DNA of 64,000 bases, taken from positions 682,001 through 746,000 of the forward strand of contig NZ_CP108454.1 of assembly GCF_036240795.1 (NCBI RefSeq), given 5' to 3'. Shown here in pieces: positions 9,364 through 17,873 of this stretch (the stretch's first letter is position 1; each line of letters opens with the position of its first letter). Under the pieces are notes generated by a model. It searched no databases, had not been told where the DNA came from, and saw nothing but the letters and a program-made list of their open reading frames with translations. Both the position numbers and the translations under genes were made by a program. The stretch comes from Streptomyces sp. NBC_01268 (GTDB lineage: Bacteria; Actinomycetota; Actinomycetes; Streptomycetales; Streptomycetaceae).

Positions 9364-10533
9364 TCAGGCCACGGGCGCGGCGACGGCCCCGGCGTCGGGG
9401 ACGTGCAGGACCGCGTCGAAGCCGTCGAGGGTCGCCCGGTCGAGCGGGAAGTAGCCCTTGGCCGGTTCGGCGCCGGTCCGCTCGCGCCCGCCGCCCACCT
9501 CGTCGGCGCGGAGGACCGGCCCCCAGGCGTCGACACGGTCCTGGAGGAAGCCTTCGTACGTGTCCGGCTCGGGGTCCGCGAGCCCGAGGGCCTCGCTGCG
9601 ACCCACGCTCCCGGCGACGCACACGTACCGGTCCCCCAGGAGCGCCCCGACGATCCCGCCCGCGCAGGTCCAGGTCGCGCCGATCTCGCCCGCGCTCCAG
9701 GCGCTCGGGGTGCGCCGCAGATGCAGGTTGTGGGCGAGGACGACCGTCGGGCCCCTCAGCTCCTCGGCCTCCCGGATCGCGAGGAGGTTCTCGGCCATGA
9801 GCGCGTCCCGGGTGGCGAGCAGGCGGGTGACGCGCGCGCCGGTGGCGCCGGGCTCGGCGCATTGCCGGTGGTAGCGCAGCAGGCCGATCCCGGCGGTGAG
9901 GTGCGTCCTGGCGCGCCGCCAGGCGGTGAGCGAGGTCGCCGCGATCAGCTCGGGCGCGCGCGAGTGGAGGGTGGTGACCAGGTCGTCGGCGAGGGCCCGA
10001 GCCTTCTCGGCCGCGGCGGTCGCGCCGGGCGACTGCGCGGCGTCCAGGACGGCCTCCTGGCGGCTCCAGCGCTCGTCCTCGCCGAGCAGCCCGGCCAAGG
10101 TGCCGCCGAGGCCGGGGGCGAGGCCGAGGTAGTCGAGGACGTGCTCCAGGGCCGCGCGGGGGCTGGGGGCGCTGTAGTTCTCGGACGGGGTGTCGAACCC
10201 GTGGAAGGCCAGCCGTTCGGCCGCCGGGCGCCCGGCGTTGTGGTCCCGCATCCAGGCGACGAGCTCGCGGTGGGGGGCCAGGGCCCCGAAGCCGTGCGAG
10301 AAGCCTTCGGCCAGGACGGAGTCGAGGCTTCCCGGGCCTCCCTGGACGTAGTCGTCGACGCGGAGCGCGGCCAACCGGTCGGTCTCCAGGGCGACGGACC
10401 TGAAGCCGCGGTCGGCGAGCCGGGCGAGAAGGGCGTTGCGCACCCGGCCGAAGGCGGGTTCCTGGTGGCTCGGTTCACCGAGCCCCAGCAGGGCGCAGGA
10501 GGGGGTGACGAAGTCATGGAGGTCGTGGCTCAT
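9364..10533 (-). CDS. Erythromycin esterase family protein
   Basis: Protein of 389 residues of the Ere-like fold, whose best known members hydrolyse the macrolide lactone ring. The family motif LGLGEPSHQEPAFG near the N-terminus supplies the conserved Glu and His, and other expected segments are LAFHGFDTPSENY and VVLAHNLHLRR. Many Streptomyces homologues act on unknown substrates, so macrolide resistance should not be assumed. The ATG at 10533 has GGAGG just upstream. The gene is divergent from a double MerR regulator 101 bases away, and the pair may be regulated together. Confidence 0.82.
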   Translation of the reverse strand: MSHDLHDFVTPSCALLGLGEPSHQEPAFGRVRNALLARLADRGFRSVALETDRLAALRVDDYVQGGPGSLDSVLAEGFSHGFGALAPHRELVAWMRDHNAGRPAAERLAFHGFDTPSENYSAPSPRAALEHVLDYLGLAPGLGGTLAGLLGEDERWSRQEAVLDAAQSPGATAAAEKARALADDLVTTLHSRAPELIAATSLTAWRRARTHLTAGIGLLRYHRQCAEPGATGARVTRLLATRDALMAENLLAIREAEELRGPTVVLAHNLHLRRTPSAWSAGEIGATWTCAGGIVGALLGDRYVCVAGSVGRSEALGLADPEPDTYEGFLQDRVDAWGPVLRADEVGGGRERTGAEPAKGYFPLDRATLDGFDAVLHVPDAGAVAAPVA

Positions 10534-10562
10534 GAACCTCCACCGTATCCTTGAAAGCCCGG

Positions 10563-10591
10563 TTGAGACTTTGCGAAGTCGAACCCTTACA
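10563..10591 (+). promoter_or_regulatory. Candidate promoter with operator dyad for the MerR-type gene
   Basis: TTGAGA (10563-10568) and CTTACA (10586-10591) are 17 bases apart. The perfect dyad GACTT-TGCG-AAGTC (10567-10580) lies mostly in the spacer, where MerR proteins usually bind. The divergent esterase gene starts just to the left, so one site could serve both. Confidence 0.4.
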
Positions 10592-10634
10592 ACAAGGACT
10601 CAGACCGTCCCGAAGTCTCCAATCGAGGAGGATC

Positions 10635-11339
10635 GTGCGCCCCACCGACCTGGCCCGCCGGCACGGCCTCTCGACCCAGGCGGTCCGCAACTACGAGGCC
10701 GCCGGATGCCTCCCGCCCGCCACGCGCACGCCCAGCGGCTACCGGGTCTACACGGAGGCGCACGCGGCGGCGCTGGACGCCTATCTCGCCCTCGTCCGGG
10801 CGTACGGGCACGCCACCGGTGGCCAGATCATGAACGCGCTGCACGCGGGCGCGCTCGACGCCGCCCTGACCGCCCTGGACCGCGGCCACGCCCAGTCGCT
10901 CCGCGACCGGGAGACCCTGGACGCGGTGCGCGGCGCGGTGGAACACCTCCTGGAGCACCCGCCCGAGCACCCCGGGGCCGCCACCGGAGCCCGCACCGTC
11001 GGCGAGCTCGCACACCGGCTCCGCCTCACCCGGGCGACCCTGCGCAACTGGGAGGCCGCCGGGATCCTCACCCCCGCGCGGGACCCGGCCACCGGCCACC
11101 GCGCGTACGGGGCGGAGGACGTCCGGGACGCCGAGCTGGCGCACCTCCTGCGGCGCGGCGGCTACCCACTGGACCGGATCGCCGAGGTGATCCGGCAGAT
11201 CCGCACGGCGGGCGGCACCCAGGCGCTCGCCGCCGCGCTGGAGGGCTGGGAGGAACGCCTCACGGCGCGCCGGCTCACCATGCTGGACGCTGCAGCGCGA
11301 CTCGGCCGCTATCTGGAACTCCTTCCACTCCAGGCGTAG
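10635..11339 (+). CDS. MerR family regulator with two DNA-binding domains (TioE-like)
   Basis: Regulator of 234 residues with two MerR-type winged helices in one chain. The first covers ~1-45 (DLARRHGLSTQAVRNYEAAG), and the second ~120-165 (ELAHRLRLTRATLRNWEAAG) is followed by a coiled dimerisation region. This layout is like TioE-family regulators of Streptomyces. The GTG at 10635 is chosen because GAGGAGG ends a few bases before it and the product begins directly with the HTH; an upstream in-frame start would add 28 unconserved residues. Ligand unknown. A TetR gene follows 48 bases downstream. Confidence 0.85.
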   Translation: MRPTDLARRHGLSTQAVRNYEAAGCLPPATRTPSGYRVYTEAHAAALDAYLALVRAYGHATGGQIMNALHAGALDAALTALDRGHAQSLRDRETLDAVRGAVEHLLEHPPEHPGAATGARTVGELAHRLRLTRATLRNWEAAGILTPARDPATGHRAYGAEDVRDAELAHLLRRGGYPLDRIAEVIRQIRTAGGTQALAAALEGWEERLTARRLTMLDAAARLGRYLELLPLQA

Positions 11340-11356
11340 TACTCTCCCCGGAGTAC
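11339..11356. promoter_or_regulatory. Candidate TetR operator (palindrome)
   Basis: GTACTC-TCCCCG-GAGTAC, perfect 6-base arms, lies across the end of the MerR gene and 32 bases before the TetR start. The position fits autoregulation of the TetR gene; binding is inferred. Confidence 0.45.
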
Positions 11357-11387
11357 CAGCAAGGCCGAGAAAGCAGGAGTGACGCCG

Positions 11388-11972
11388 GTGGCCCGCAGCA
11401 ACCCCGAGCGCCGGGCGGCGCTCGTCGACGCCGCCATCGAGGTGCTCGCCCGGGAGGGGGCCAGGGGCCTCACCTTCCGCGCGGTCGACACCGAGGCCGC
11501 CGTGCCCCCCGGCACCGCGTCCAACTACTTCGCCAACCGCGACGACCTGCTCACCCAGGCGGGCGCCCGCGTCTACGAACGGCTCCAGCCGGACGAGGCG
11601 ACCATCGAGCGGCAGCGGGCGGCGAGCCCCGACCTCGACACGTACAAGGTGCTCATGAAGGAGCTCGTCGGCCGGGTCAGCGGCTTCCGCACCGGCTACC
11701 TGGCCCTCCTGGAGCTGCGCCTGGAGGCGACCCGGCGCCCGGAGCTGCGTCAGGTGCTCACCCAGCGGGTCCGCGCCGACGTCGAGGCCAACGTGGCCTA
11801 CCACGAGGCGTCGGGGCTGCCCGGCGACGGAACCGCCGTCAAGCTGCTGATGCTGGCCTTCAACTGGCTGATCGTCGAACAGCTCACGCTCCCCGACGTC
11901 TTCTCGGAGGAGGAGCGCGACGCCTTGATCACGGCGGCCGTCGACCGCGTCGTCGGCGGCTCCGGGGACTGA
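11388..11972 (+). CDS. TetR family transcriptional regulator
   Basis: Regulator of 194 residues. The N-terminal helix-turn-helix is clear (RRAALVDAAIEVLAREGARG then TFRAVDTEAAVPPGTASNYF), and the C-terminal ligand-binding domain carries LALLELRLEATRRPELR. The GTG at 11388 is preferred over the GTG at 11379 in the same frame, because AGGAG ends 8 bases before the former but overlaps the latter. The ligand and targets are unknown; the convergent phosphoribosyltransferase/hydrolase gene is not an obvious target. Confidence 0.85.
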   Translation: MARSNPERRAALVDAAIEVLAREGARGLTFRAVDTEAAVPPGTASNYFANRDDLLTQAGARVYERLQPDEATIERQRAASPDLDTYKVLMKELVGRVSGFRTGYLALLELRLEATRRPELRQVLTQRVRADVEANVAYHEASGLPGDGTAVKLLMLAFNWLIVEQLTLPDVFSEEERDALITAAVDRVVGGSGD

Positions 11973-11999
11973 GTCCGGGGCGCGCGGCGGCTCCCGGGC

Positions 12000-13277
12000 T
12001 CACAGTCGTCGGGCGAACCAGGCCGCCGCCAGCTCGCCCACCCGTTCCAACGTCCCGGGCTCCTCGAAGAGATGCCCCGCGCCGGGCACGGTGACGAGCC
12101 GGTGCTCGCAGCGCAGGCGGCGCTGCGCCCGCTCGTTGAGGTCGAGGACCAGGGGGTCCGCGCCGCCGACGATCAGCAGCGTGGGCGCCGTCACGTCGGG
12201 CAGCCGCTCGTCCGCGAGGTCGGGGCGCCCGCCCCGCGAGACGATCGCCGCGACTCGGCTGTCCGGCTCGGCGGCGGCCCACAGGGCGGCCGCGGCACCC
12301 GTACTGGCCCCGAAGTAGCCGGTGCTCAGGGCGCCGGCGCCGAACCGGCCGGTCAGCCAGTGATCCGCCTGACGCAGGCGGTGGGCGAGCAGCGGGGTGT
12401 CGAAGACGTTGGCGCGGTCGGCCGCCTCGGCCTCGGTGAGCAGGTCGAAGAGGAGGGTGCCGAGGCCGGCCCGGCCGAGGGTGTCGGCGACGGCCAGGTT
12501 GCGCGGGCTGTGCCGGCTGCTGCCGCTGCCGTGCGCGAACAACACGATCCCGGTGGCCCGTTCGGGCAGGGTGAGCCGCCCGCCGACCTCGGCGCCGCCG
12601 AGCGGGATCCGCACCTCGGTCGCCTCGGCACGTCCGACGCGCCCCTCGCGGCGGGTCAGCAGGCAGGCCACGACCTCCTCGTCCGTGGTCTGCGAGAAGT
12701 CGTCGTAGAACTGCCCGATCGCGTAGAACGGCTCGGGCTCGCGCACGCTGTACGTCTCGTCCGCCGCGCCCGCGACCCGCGCGGTCCAGTCGTGCGGCGC
12801 CACCGGTACGGCGAGCACGATCCGGACGGCGCCCCGTGCCCGTACCACCCGGCAGGCGGCGAGCGCGGTGGCGCCGGTGGCGAGGCCGTCGTCCACGACG
12901 ACGGCGGTGCGGCCCCTCGGGTCGGCGGAGCCGCGGGCCGCCCGGTAGCGCCCGGCCCGCTCCTCCAGGACGGCCCGCTCGCGGGTCTCGACCTCGGCGA
13001 GCGCGGCGGCGGAGACACCGGCGTCGGCGAGGACCCGGTCGTTGAGGACCCGGACGCCGTCCTCGCCGATCGCCCCCATGGCGAGCTCCGGCTGGTAGGG
13101 GACGCCGAGTTTCCGTACGAGGCAGATGTCGAGGGGCGCGTCGAGGGCGTCGGCGACCTGGGCGGCGACGGGCACTCCCCCGCGGGGCAGCCCCAGGACG
13201 ACCACGTCCTGCCCCTTGAGGCCGGTGAGCCGGGCGGCGAGCTGCCTGCCGGCGTCGGTGCGGTCGGTGAAGTACAT
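12000..13277 (-). CDS. Phosphoribosyltransferase / dienelactone-hydrolase-like fusion protein
   Basis: Fusion of 425 residues. The N-terminal half (~1-215) is a type I phosphoribosyltransferase fold with the PRPP loop VVVDDGLATGAT (~126-137). The C-terminal half (~225-425) is an alpha/beta hydrolase with the oxyanion segment FAHGSGSS, nucleophile elbow GASTGAA and a late GAGHLFEE histidine. Such fusions occur widely in actinobacteria but their reaction is not known to me. The ATG at 13277 starts exactly at the domain edge (MYFTDRTDAGR) with AGGAAGG upstream; an in-frame start at 13340 would add 21 residues and has no visible ribosome-binding site. Confidence 0.78.
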   Translation of the reverse strand: MYFTDRTDAGRQLAARLTGLKGQDVVVLGLPRGGVPVAAQVADALDAPLDICLVRKLGVPYQPELAMGAIGEDGVRVLNDRVLADAGVSAAALAEVETRERAVLEERAGRYRAARGSADPRGRTAVVVDDGLATGATALAACRVVRARGAVRIVLAVPVAPHDWTARVAGAADETYSVREPEPFYAIGQFYDDFSQTTDEEVVACLLTRREGRVGRAEATEVRIPLGGAEVGGRLTLPERATGIVLFAHGSGSSRHSPRNLAVADTLGRAGLGTLLFDLLTEAEAADRANVFDTPLLAHRLRQADHWLTGRFGAGALSTGYFGASTGAAAALWAAAEPDSRVAAIVSRGGRPDLADERLPDVTAPTLLIVGGADPLVLDLNERAQRRLRCEHRLVTVPGAGHLFEEPGTLERVGELAAAWFARRL

Positions 13278-13488
13278 GTCCTGCCCGCCTTCCTGGTCCG
13301 CGTCTTCGCGGAGGAACAGCCTGGTCAGAGCCCCGCCCATACACCCAGGCTAGCCCTTTCGGCGTCATGCGCTCCGATGATCGTGATCGTCCCGGGGGCG
13401 GACGCGGCCCCGGCGTGGGGCGGCGAGGATGGACGGTCCGCGCCCCGGATCCCGGGTGCGGACCGAACGACGGAGGGGACCTCTTTCC

Positions 13489-14808
13489 ATGCGTTTACGC
13501 GTGACGCACCCGGCGCGGACGGCGGCCGTGGCCGCGACCGCACTGCTGACCCTGTCCCTGGGGGTGCTGCCGGCCCAGGCGGCCGACACCGCCACAGCTC
13601 CGCGGGCCGCGGCGGCGGCCCGCCACACGCCCGCCCTGGACCGCGAGGCGCTGCGCGCGTCGCTCGACGCCTTCCGCGACGCCGGGATGTACGGGGCGTT
13701 CACCTCGGTCCGGAGCGGTGCCGAGCGGTGGCGGGGCGCCACGGGCGTCGCCGACACGGCCACCGGGCGCCCGATGGCGCCGGACTTCGAGCACCGGATC
13801 GGCAGCATCAGCAAGAGCTTCACGTCCGTGGCGATCCTCCAGCAGGTGGAGCGCGGCCGGATCGACCTGGACGCGCCCGTCGGGCGCTACCTCCCCGGCC
13901 TCGTCACCGGCGAGCGCGGCGAGAAGGTCACCGTGCGGATGCTGCTCAACCACACGAGCGGCATCGCCGACTACGTGCTGCCGGCCTTCCCCGGCATCCT
14001 GGAGGACCCGGGCGCCACGCTCGACCGCAACCGGCTGCGGCACATCGAGCCCGAGGAGCTGGCCCGGCTCGGCCTCGCGGCCCCGCCGGTGCAGGAGCGC
14101 GGCAAGTTCGGCTACGCCAACACCAACTACATCCTGGCCGGCCTGATCCTGGAGAGGGTCACCGGGCAGGACGCCGAGGCGTACATCACCCGCCATGTGA
14201 TCCGCCCGGCGGGTCTGCGGCACACCTACTACCCGTCCTCGCCCTCCCTCAAGGGCCCGCACGCGGCGATGTACGAGTCGTTCTTCGGCATGATCGACCC
14301 GCCGCGCGACTACAGCACGTACGACATGTCGTGGGCGAGCACGGCCGGTGCGATGGTGTCGACCACCGACGACCTCAACACCTTCTACCGCAAGCTGCTC
14401 GGCGGCAGGCTGCTCGGCCCGGCGGCGCTGCGGGAGATGAAGACGACGGTCCCGGGGTACGACACGGCGCCGGGTGAGGAGGCCCTGATGCGGTACGGCC
14501 TCGGGATCTACACGCTCAGGATGCCGAGCGGCAACTGGTACTGGGGCCACGACGGCGCGGTGTTCGGGGCGGGCACCTGGTCGCTCGCCACGGAGGACGG
14601 AAACCGCCAGGTCTCCCTCGCGTACAACCTGATGAAGTACCAGCGATTCGACGAGCAGGGACAGCAGCTGCCGGACCCGATCACACCGGCGATGGCCGCC
14701 TATGTGGACGGCGCGCTGAGCGGCGCCCCGGCCCCGCAGGGGCTGTGGAGCGCCGCCCCGGCGGCCCAGGAGCTGCCGCCGCTGGTCGACGTGCTCCCGG
14801 TGCCCTGA
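13489..14808 (+). CDS. Secreted serine hydrolase, beta-lactamase / D-Ala-D-Ala carboxypeptidase family
   Basis: Class C beta-lactamase-fold protein of 439 residues. It has a signal peptide (~1-31, ending AQA-A), the active-site SISK motif at 106-109, a YANTNY (Tyr-x-Asn) motif near 206 and a late GHDGAVFG (HxG) motif near 363. This fits secreted D-alanyl-D-alanine carboxypeptidases or esterases of Streptomyces; true beta-lactamase activity is less likely. The ATG at 13489 has GGAGG upstream and gives a clean signal peptide; an in-frame ATG at 13429 would put an Arg-rich stretch in front and is rejected. Confidence 0.86.
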   Translation: MRLRVTHPARTAAVAATALLTLSLGVLPAQAADTATAPRAAAAARHTPALDREALRASLDAFRDAGMYGAFTSVRSGAERWRGATGVADTATGRPMAPDFEHRIGSISKSFTSVAILQQVERGRIDLDAPVGRYLPGLVTGERGEKVTVRMLLNHTSGIADYVLPAFPGILEDPGATLDRNRLRHIEPEELARLGLAAPPVQERGKFGYANTNYILAGLILERVTGQDAEAYITRHVIRPAGLRHTYYPSSPSLKGPHAAMYESFFGMIDPPRDYSTYDMSWASTAGAMVSTTDDLNTFYRKLLGGRLLGPAALREMKTTVPGYDTAPGEEALMRYGLGIYTLRMPSGNWYWGHDGAVFGAGTWSLATEDGNRQVSLAYNLMKYQRFDEQGQQLPDPITPAMAAYVDGALSGAPAPQGLWSAAPAAQELPPLVDVLPVP

Positions 14809-14819
14809 ACGCCGGGTGA

Positions 14820-15413
14820 CTAACGGCCCACCCGGGCCGCGCGGCGGATCGTGGCGTCCACCAGGGCGAGCGCGTCCGCCGCGGTACGGCCCGGGGCGCG
14901 GTTCCAGGGGCCGATGAGCTCGGTCCAGCCGCGCGAGCGGAGCTCTTCGAGCATCCACGCCCCCGCCTCGTTCATGGTGGGGGCGCTGCCGTATCCGAGC
15001 CGGTGGGCGGCGAGCATGGCGCCGCAGACACACCGTGCGCCACGGACGTCGCGCAGCTTGTACGGGGTGTTCTGCCAGCCCCATTCGGTCAGGACCCGCC
15101 GGGCGTGGGCGAGATGGACCGAGGGCCGCACGTCGGGGCTGCCGATCCGGCGCCAGACGTGCAGCCGGTCGGGCAGGATCGCGCCGAGCCTGCCCGGGAG
15201 CGGCCGTTCGGCGGGCGGGGCGGGCGGCAGCGCGTCGAGGGCGTCGGCGACGAGCCGGTCCACCGGGACGGACAGCAGCAGCCGCCAGTCGCCGGCCTCC
15301 TCCCGCACCGGCGGGGTGTCGGGCCAGCGCGCCACGATCTCCTGCCAGGCGGCGGTGTCGAGGAGGGCGGCGGCCTCCCGGTCGAGGGCGTCCGGAGTAG
15401 CGACGGTCTGCAT
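14820..15413 (-). CDS. Hypothetical protein, DUF6197-like C-terminus
   Basis: Protein of 197 residues whose function I do not know. The C-terminal half has the pattern ARRVLTEWGWQNTPYKLRD followed by CVCGAMLAAHRLG, which resembles DUF6197 proteins, a small actinobacterial family (moderate confidence). No signal peptide or membrane segment is seen. The ATG at 15413 has GGGAGTG a few bases upstream. Upstream in frame another 36 codons are open but cover an operator palindrome. It is divergent from the F420-reductase-like gene. Confidence 0.65.
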   Translation of the reverse strand: MQTVATPDALDREAAALLDTAAWQEIVARWPDTPPVREEAGDWRLLLSVPVDRLVADALDALPPAPPAERPLPGRLGAILPDRLHVWRRIGSPDVRPSVHLAHARRVLTEWGWQNTPYKLRDVRGARCVCGAMLAAHRLGYGSAPTMNEAGAWMLEELRSRGWTELIGPWNRAPGRTAADALALVDATIRRAARVGR

Positions 15414-15423
15414 ACAGCACTCC

Positions 15424-15449
15424 CATTCGTACGGATACTCATACGAATG
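15424..15449. promoter_or_regulatory. Palindromic operator between divergent genes
   Basis: Perfect 8-base inverted repeat CATTCGTA / TACGAATG with 10 bases between. It lies just upstream of the minus-strand gene and 127 bases before the plus-strand reductase gene. The AT-rich arms in GC-rich DNA suggest a repressor site, but no regulator gene is adjacent. Confidence 0.5.
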
Positions 15450-15575
15450 TCGGCTTTGCCCCACCTTTTCTTGAGTACACGACCGGAGTCCGCGCACCGG
15501 AGGCCCCCATACCGCCCTCACAAGGGCATACGGTCTGACACGAGTTCACCGCACAGCACGAAGGAGCACAGCAAG

Positions 15576-16223
15576 ATGAAGATCGCCGTACTCGGCACCG
15601 GTGACGTGGGCCGGCAGCTCGCGACCAAGCTGGTCGCGCTCGGTCACCAGGTGACGCTCGGCTCCAGGTCCGCCGACCACGAGGGTGCGACGGCCTGGGC
15701 AGCGGAACACGACGCGGCACACGGCACGTTCGCCGCGGCGGCGGCCGGGGCGGAGCTGGTGGTGAACGCCACCGGCGGCATGGTGTCGCTGGCCGCGCTG
15801 GAGGCGGCGGGCGCGGAGAACCTGGCGGGGAAGGTGCTCGTCGACGTGTCGAACCCGCTGGACTTCTCGGAGGGCTTCCCGCCGAAGGTGGCGACCCCGG
15901 ACGGCGGCAGCCTGGCCGAGCAGATCCAGCGCACCTTCCCGGACGCGCGGGTCGTGAAGACCCTGAACACCATGACGAACACGGTGATGGTGGACCCCGC
16001 CCGGGTCCCCGGTGACCACGTCGTCTTCGTGTGCGGCGACGACGCGGCCGCCAAGGAGGCCGTCACCGGCCTCCTGAAGTCCTTCGGCTGGCCGGACGCC
16101 CGGATCGTGGACCTCGGCGACCTGTCGGGCGCCCGGGGCACCGAGCTGCTGCTGCCGCTGTGGCTGCGCCTGATGGGCACCCTGGGCACGGCGGACTTCA
16201 ACTTCGGGATCCTGAAGGCCTGA
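15576..16223 (+). CDS. NADPH-dependent F420 reductase-like / NAD(P)-binding protein
   Basis: Rossmann-fold protein of 215 residues starting MKIAVLGTGDVGRQLATKL, with the GxGxxG dinucleotide motif at the extreme N-terminus. The middle (VDVSNPLDF) and KTLNTMTNTVMVDP segment match the FNO/F420-dependent NADP reductase group, but many members use other substrates. The ATG has AAGGAG upstream. A distant relative lies at 36597-37262 in this window, sharing the same fold and start pattern. Confidence 0.78.
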   Translation: MKIAVLGTGDVGRQLATKLVALGHQVTLGSRSADHEGATAWAAEHDAAHGTFAAAAAGAELVVNATGGMVSLAALEAAGAENLAGKVLVDVSNPLDFSEGFPPKVATPDGGSLAEQIQRTFPDARVVKTLNTMTNTVMVDPARVPGDHVVFVCGDDAAAKEAVTGLLKSFGWPDARIVDLGDLSGARGTELLLPLWLRLMGTLGTADFNFGILKA

Positions 16224-16233
16224 CGGCCCCGGG

Positions 16234-17655
16234 TCAGAGCTCCAGCACGCCGCCGGAGGTACCCGTGAGGTGCTCGGTGGTGAGGAGCTCGGCGAGCCGC
16301 TCGGGCGGGAGCAGCCCCTTCTCCAGGGTGAGCTCCGCGACCGAGCGGCCGGTGATCAGTGCCTCCTGGGCGATCGCCGTGGCCGCGCTGTAGCCCAGGT
16401 GCGGGTTGAGGGCGGTGGCGAGGCCGATGGAGTTCTCGACGCTCGCGCGCAGGGTCTCGACGTTGGCGGTGATGCCGGTGACACAGCGCTCGGCCAGCGT
16501 GAGGCAGGCCGCCCGCAGCGAGATCATGCTCTTCGACAGCGCGTGGAAGATGACCGGCTCGAAGGCGTTGAGCTGGAGCTGACCGCCCTCCGCCGCCATC
16601 GTGATGGTCATGTCGTTGCCGATCACCTCGAAGGCGACCTGGTTGACGACCTCGGGGATGACCGGGTTGACCTTGCCCGGCATGATGCTGGAACCGGCCT
16701 GCACGGCCGGCAGGTTGATCTCGCCGAACCCCGCGCGCGGCCCGGAGGACAGCAGCCGCAGGTCGTTGCAGGTCTTGGAGAGCTTCACGGCGATCCGCTT
16801 GAGCACCCCGGAGAGCTGCACGAAGGCGCCGCAGTCCTGGGTGGCCTCCACCAGGTTGGCCGAGGTGACCAGGGGCAGCCCGGTCAGCTCCGCCAGGTGA
16901 CGCCGGGCGGTCTCGGCATAGCCGGGGGCAGCGTTGAGCCCGGTACCGATGGCGGTGGCACCGAGGTTGATCTCGTGGATGAGCTCGATCGCCTCGGCCA
17001 GCCGCGCCCGGTCCTCCTCCAGCATCACCGCGTACGTGGAGAACTCCTGGCCCAGCGTCATGGGCACCGCGTCCTGGAGCTGGGTCCGCCCCATCTTGAC
17101 CACGCCGCCGAACTCGACGGCCTTCTCGGCGAAGGCGTCCTGGAGCACGGCCATGGCGACCAACAGCTCGCGGGCGGCGCCGATGGCGGCGATGCGGATG
17201 GCGGTCGGGTAGACGTCGTTGGTGGACTGCCCGAGGTTGACGTCCTCATGGGGATGCAGGTGCGCGTACTCGCCCTTGCCGTGCCCGAGGAGCTCCAGAG
17301 CACGGTTGGCGACGACCTCGTTGGCGTTCATGTTGGTCGAGGTGCCGGCCCCGCCCTGGACGACGTCGACGACGAACTCCTCGTGCAGCGCGCCGCCGCG
17401 GATCTCCCGGCAGGCGGCGACGATGGCGCCGGCCTTCTCCGCGGGGAGCAGGCCGAGCTCCTCGTTGGCGAGGGCGGCGGCCTCCTTGACGGCGGCCAGC
17501 GCGTCGATGAGCTGCGGGTAGACGGAGATCGGAACGCCGGTGATGGCGAAGTTCTCCCGGGCGCGCAGGGTGTGCACCCCCCAGTACGCGTCGGCGGGGA
17601 CATCCCGGTCACCGAGCAGATCATGCTCACGACGAACGGACGACGGAACGGGCAT
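16234..17655 (-). CDS. aspA: Aspartate ammonia-lyase
   Basis: Converts aspartate to fumarate and ammonia. The 473 residues match the aspartase/fumarase superfamily size. Signature motifs are present in order: TSTNMNANEV (~100), NLGQSTNDVYPTA (~140) and the catalytic loop GSSIMPGKVNP (~320). The ATG at 17655 follows an in-frame GTG at 17658; either may be used. It lies downstream of and in the same direction as an asparaginase gene, so the pair turns asparagine into fumarate plus two ammonia. A large inverted repeat separates the two. Confidence 0.93.
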   Translation of the reverse strand: MPVPSSVRREHDLLGDRDVPADAYWGVHTLRARENFAITGVPISVYPQLIDALAAVKEAAALANEELGLLPAEKAGAIVAACREIRGGALHEEFVVDVVQGGAGTSTNMNANEVVANRALELLGHGKGEYAHLHPHEDVNLGQSTNDVYPTAIRIAAIGAARELLVAMAVLQDAFAEKAVEFGGVVKMGRTQLQDAVPMTLGQEFSTYAVMLEEDRARLAEAIELIHEINLGATAIGTGLNAAPGYAETARRHLAELTGLPLVTSANLVEATQDCGAFVQLSGVLKRIAVKLSKTCNDLRLLSSGPRAGFGEINLPAVQAGSSIMPGKVNPVIPEVVNQVAFEVIGNDMTITMAAEGGQLQLNAFEPVIFHALSKSMISLRAACLTLAERCVTGITANVETLRASVENSIGLATALNPHLGYSAATAIAQEALITGRSVAELTLEKGLLPPERLAELLTTEHLTGTSGGVLEL

Positions 17656-17710
17656 CACGATGGCGGGACCTTACGCGTGGTGGAGGGAGAGCGGACGACG
17701 GCGGGAGGGG

Positions 17711-17826
17711 GCCGGTGCCGGAGCGGGGGTGGGGGTGGGGGTGTCCGGACGTGGCGGCGCCCGGAACGAGCGCAGCGAAGTGAAGGTCGCAGTCCGGACA
17801 CCCCCACCCCCGCGGAGGCACCGGCC
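17711..17826. repeat. Large G-rich inverted repeat between asparaginase and aspartase genes
   Basis: Left arm 17711-17750 and right arm 17792-17826 are complementary over most of their length, with a loop of about 41 bases. The left arm holds three G5 tracts separated by single T residues, a possible G-quadruplex, and the right arm the matching C tracts minus one repeat unit. It could attenuate transcription from the asparaginase gene into aspA. Confidence 0.6.
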
Positions 17827-17873
17827 CCCGTCGGACCACCGGTGGAGGCGCCGGTGGGCGAGCCGGTGCGAGG

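Noticed and set aside
6557-9454. Long plus-strand frame over the chitinase gene
   Set aside because: Low-complexity Gly/Val product; chitinase domains are on the other strand.
15543-15550. PHO box upstream of the reductase-like gene
   Set aside because: Only one GTTCACC unit; a functional PhoP site needs at least two direct repeats 11 bases apart.
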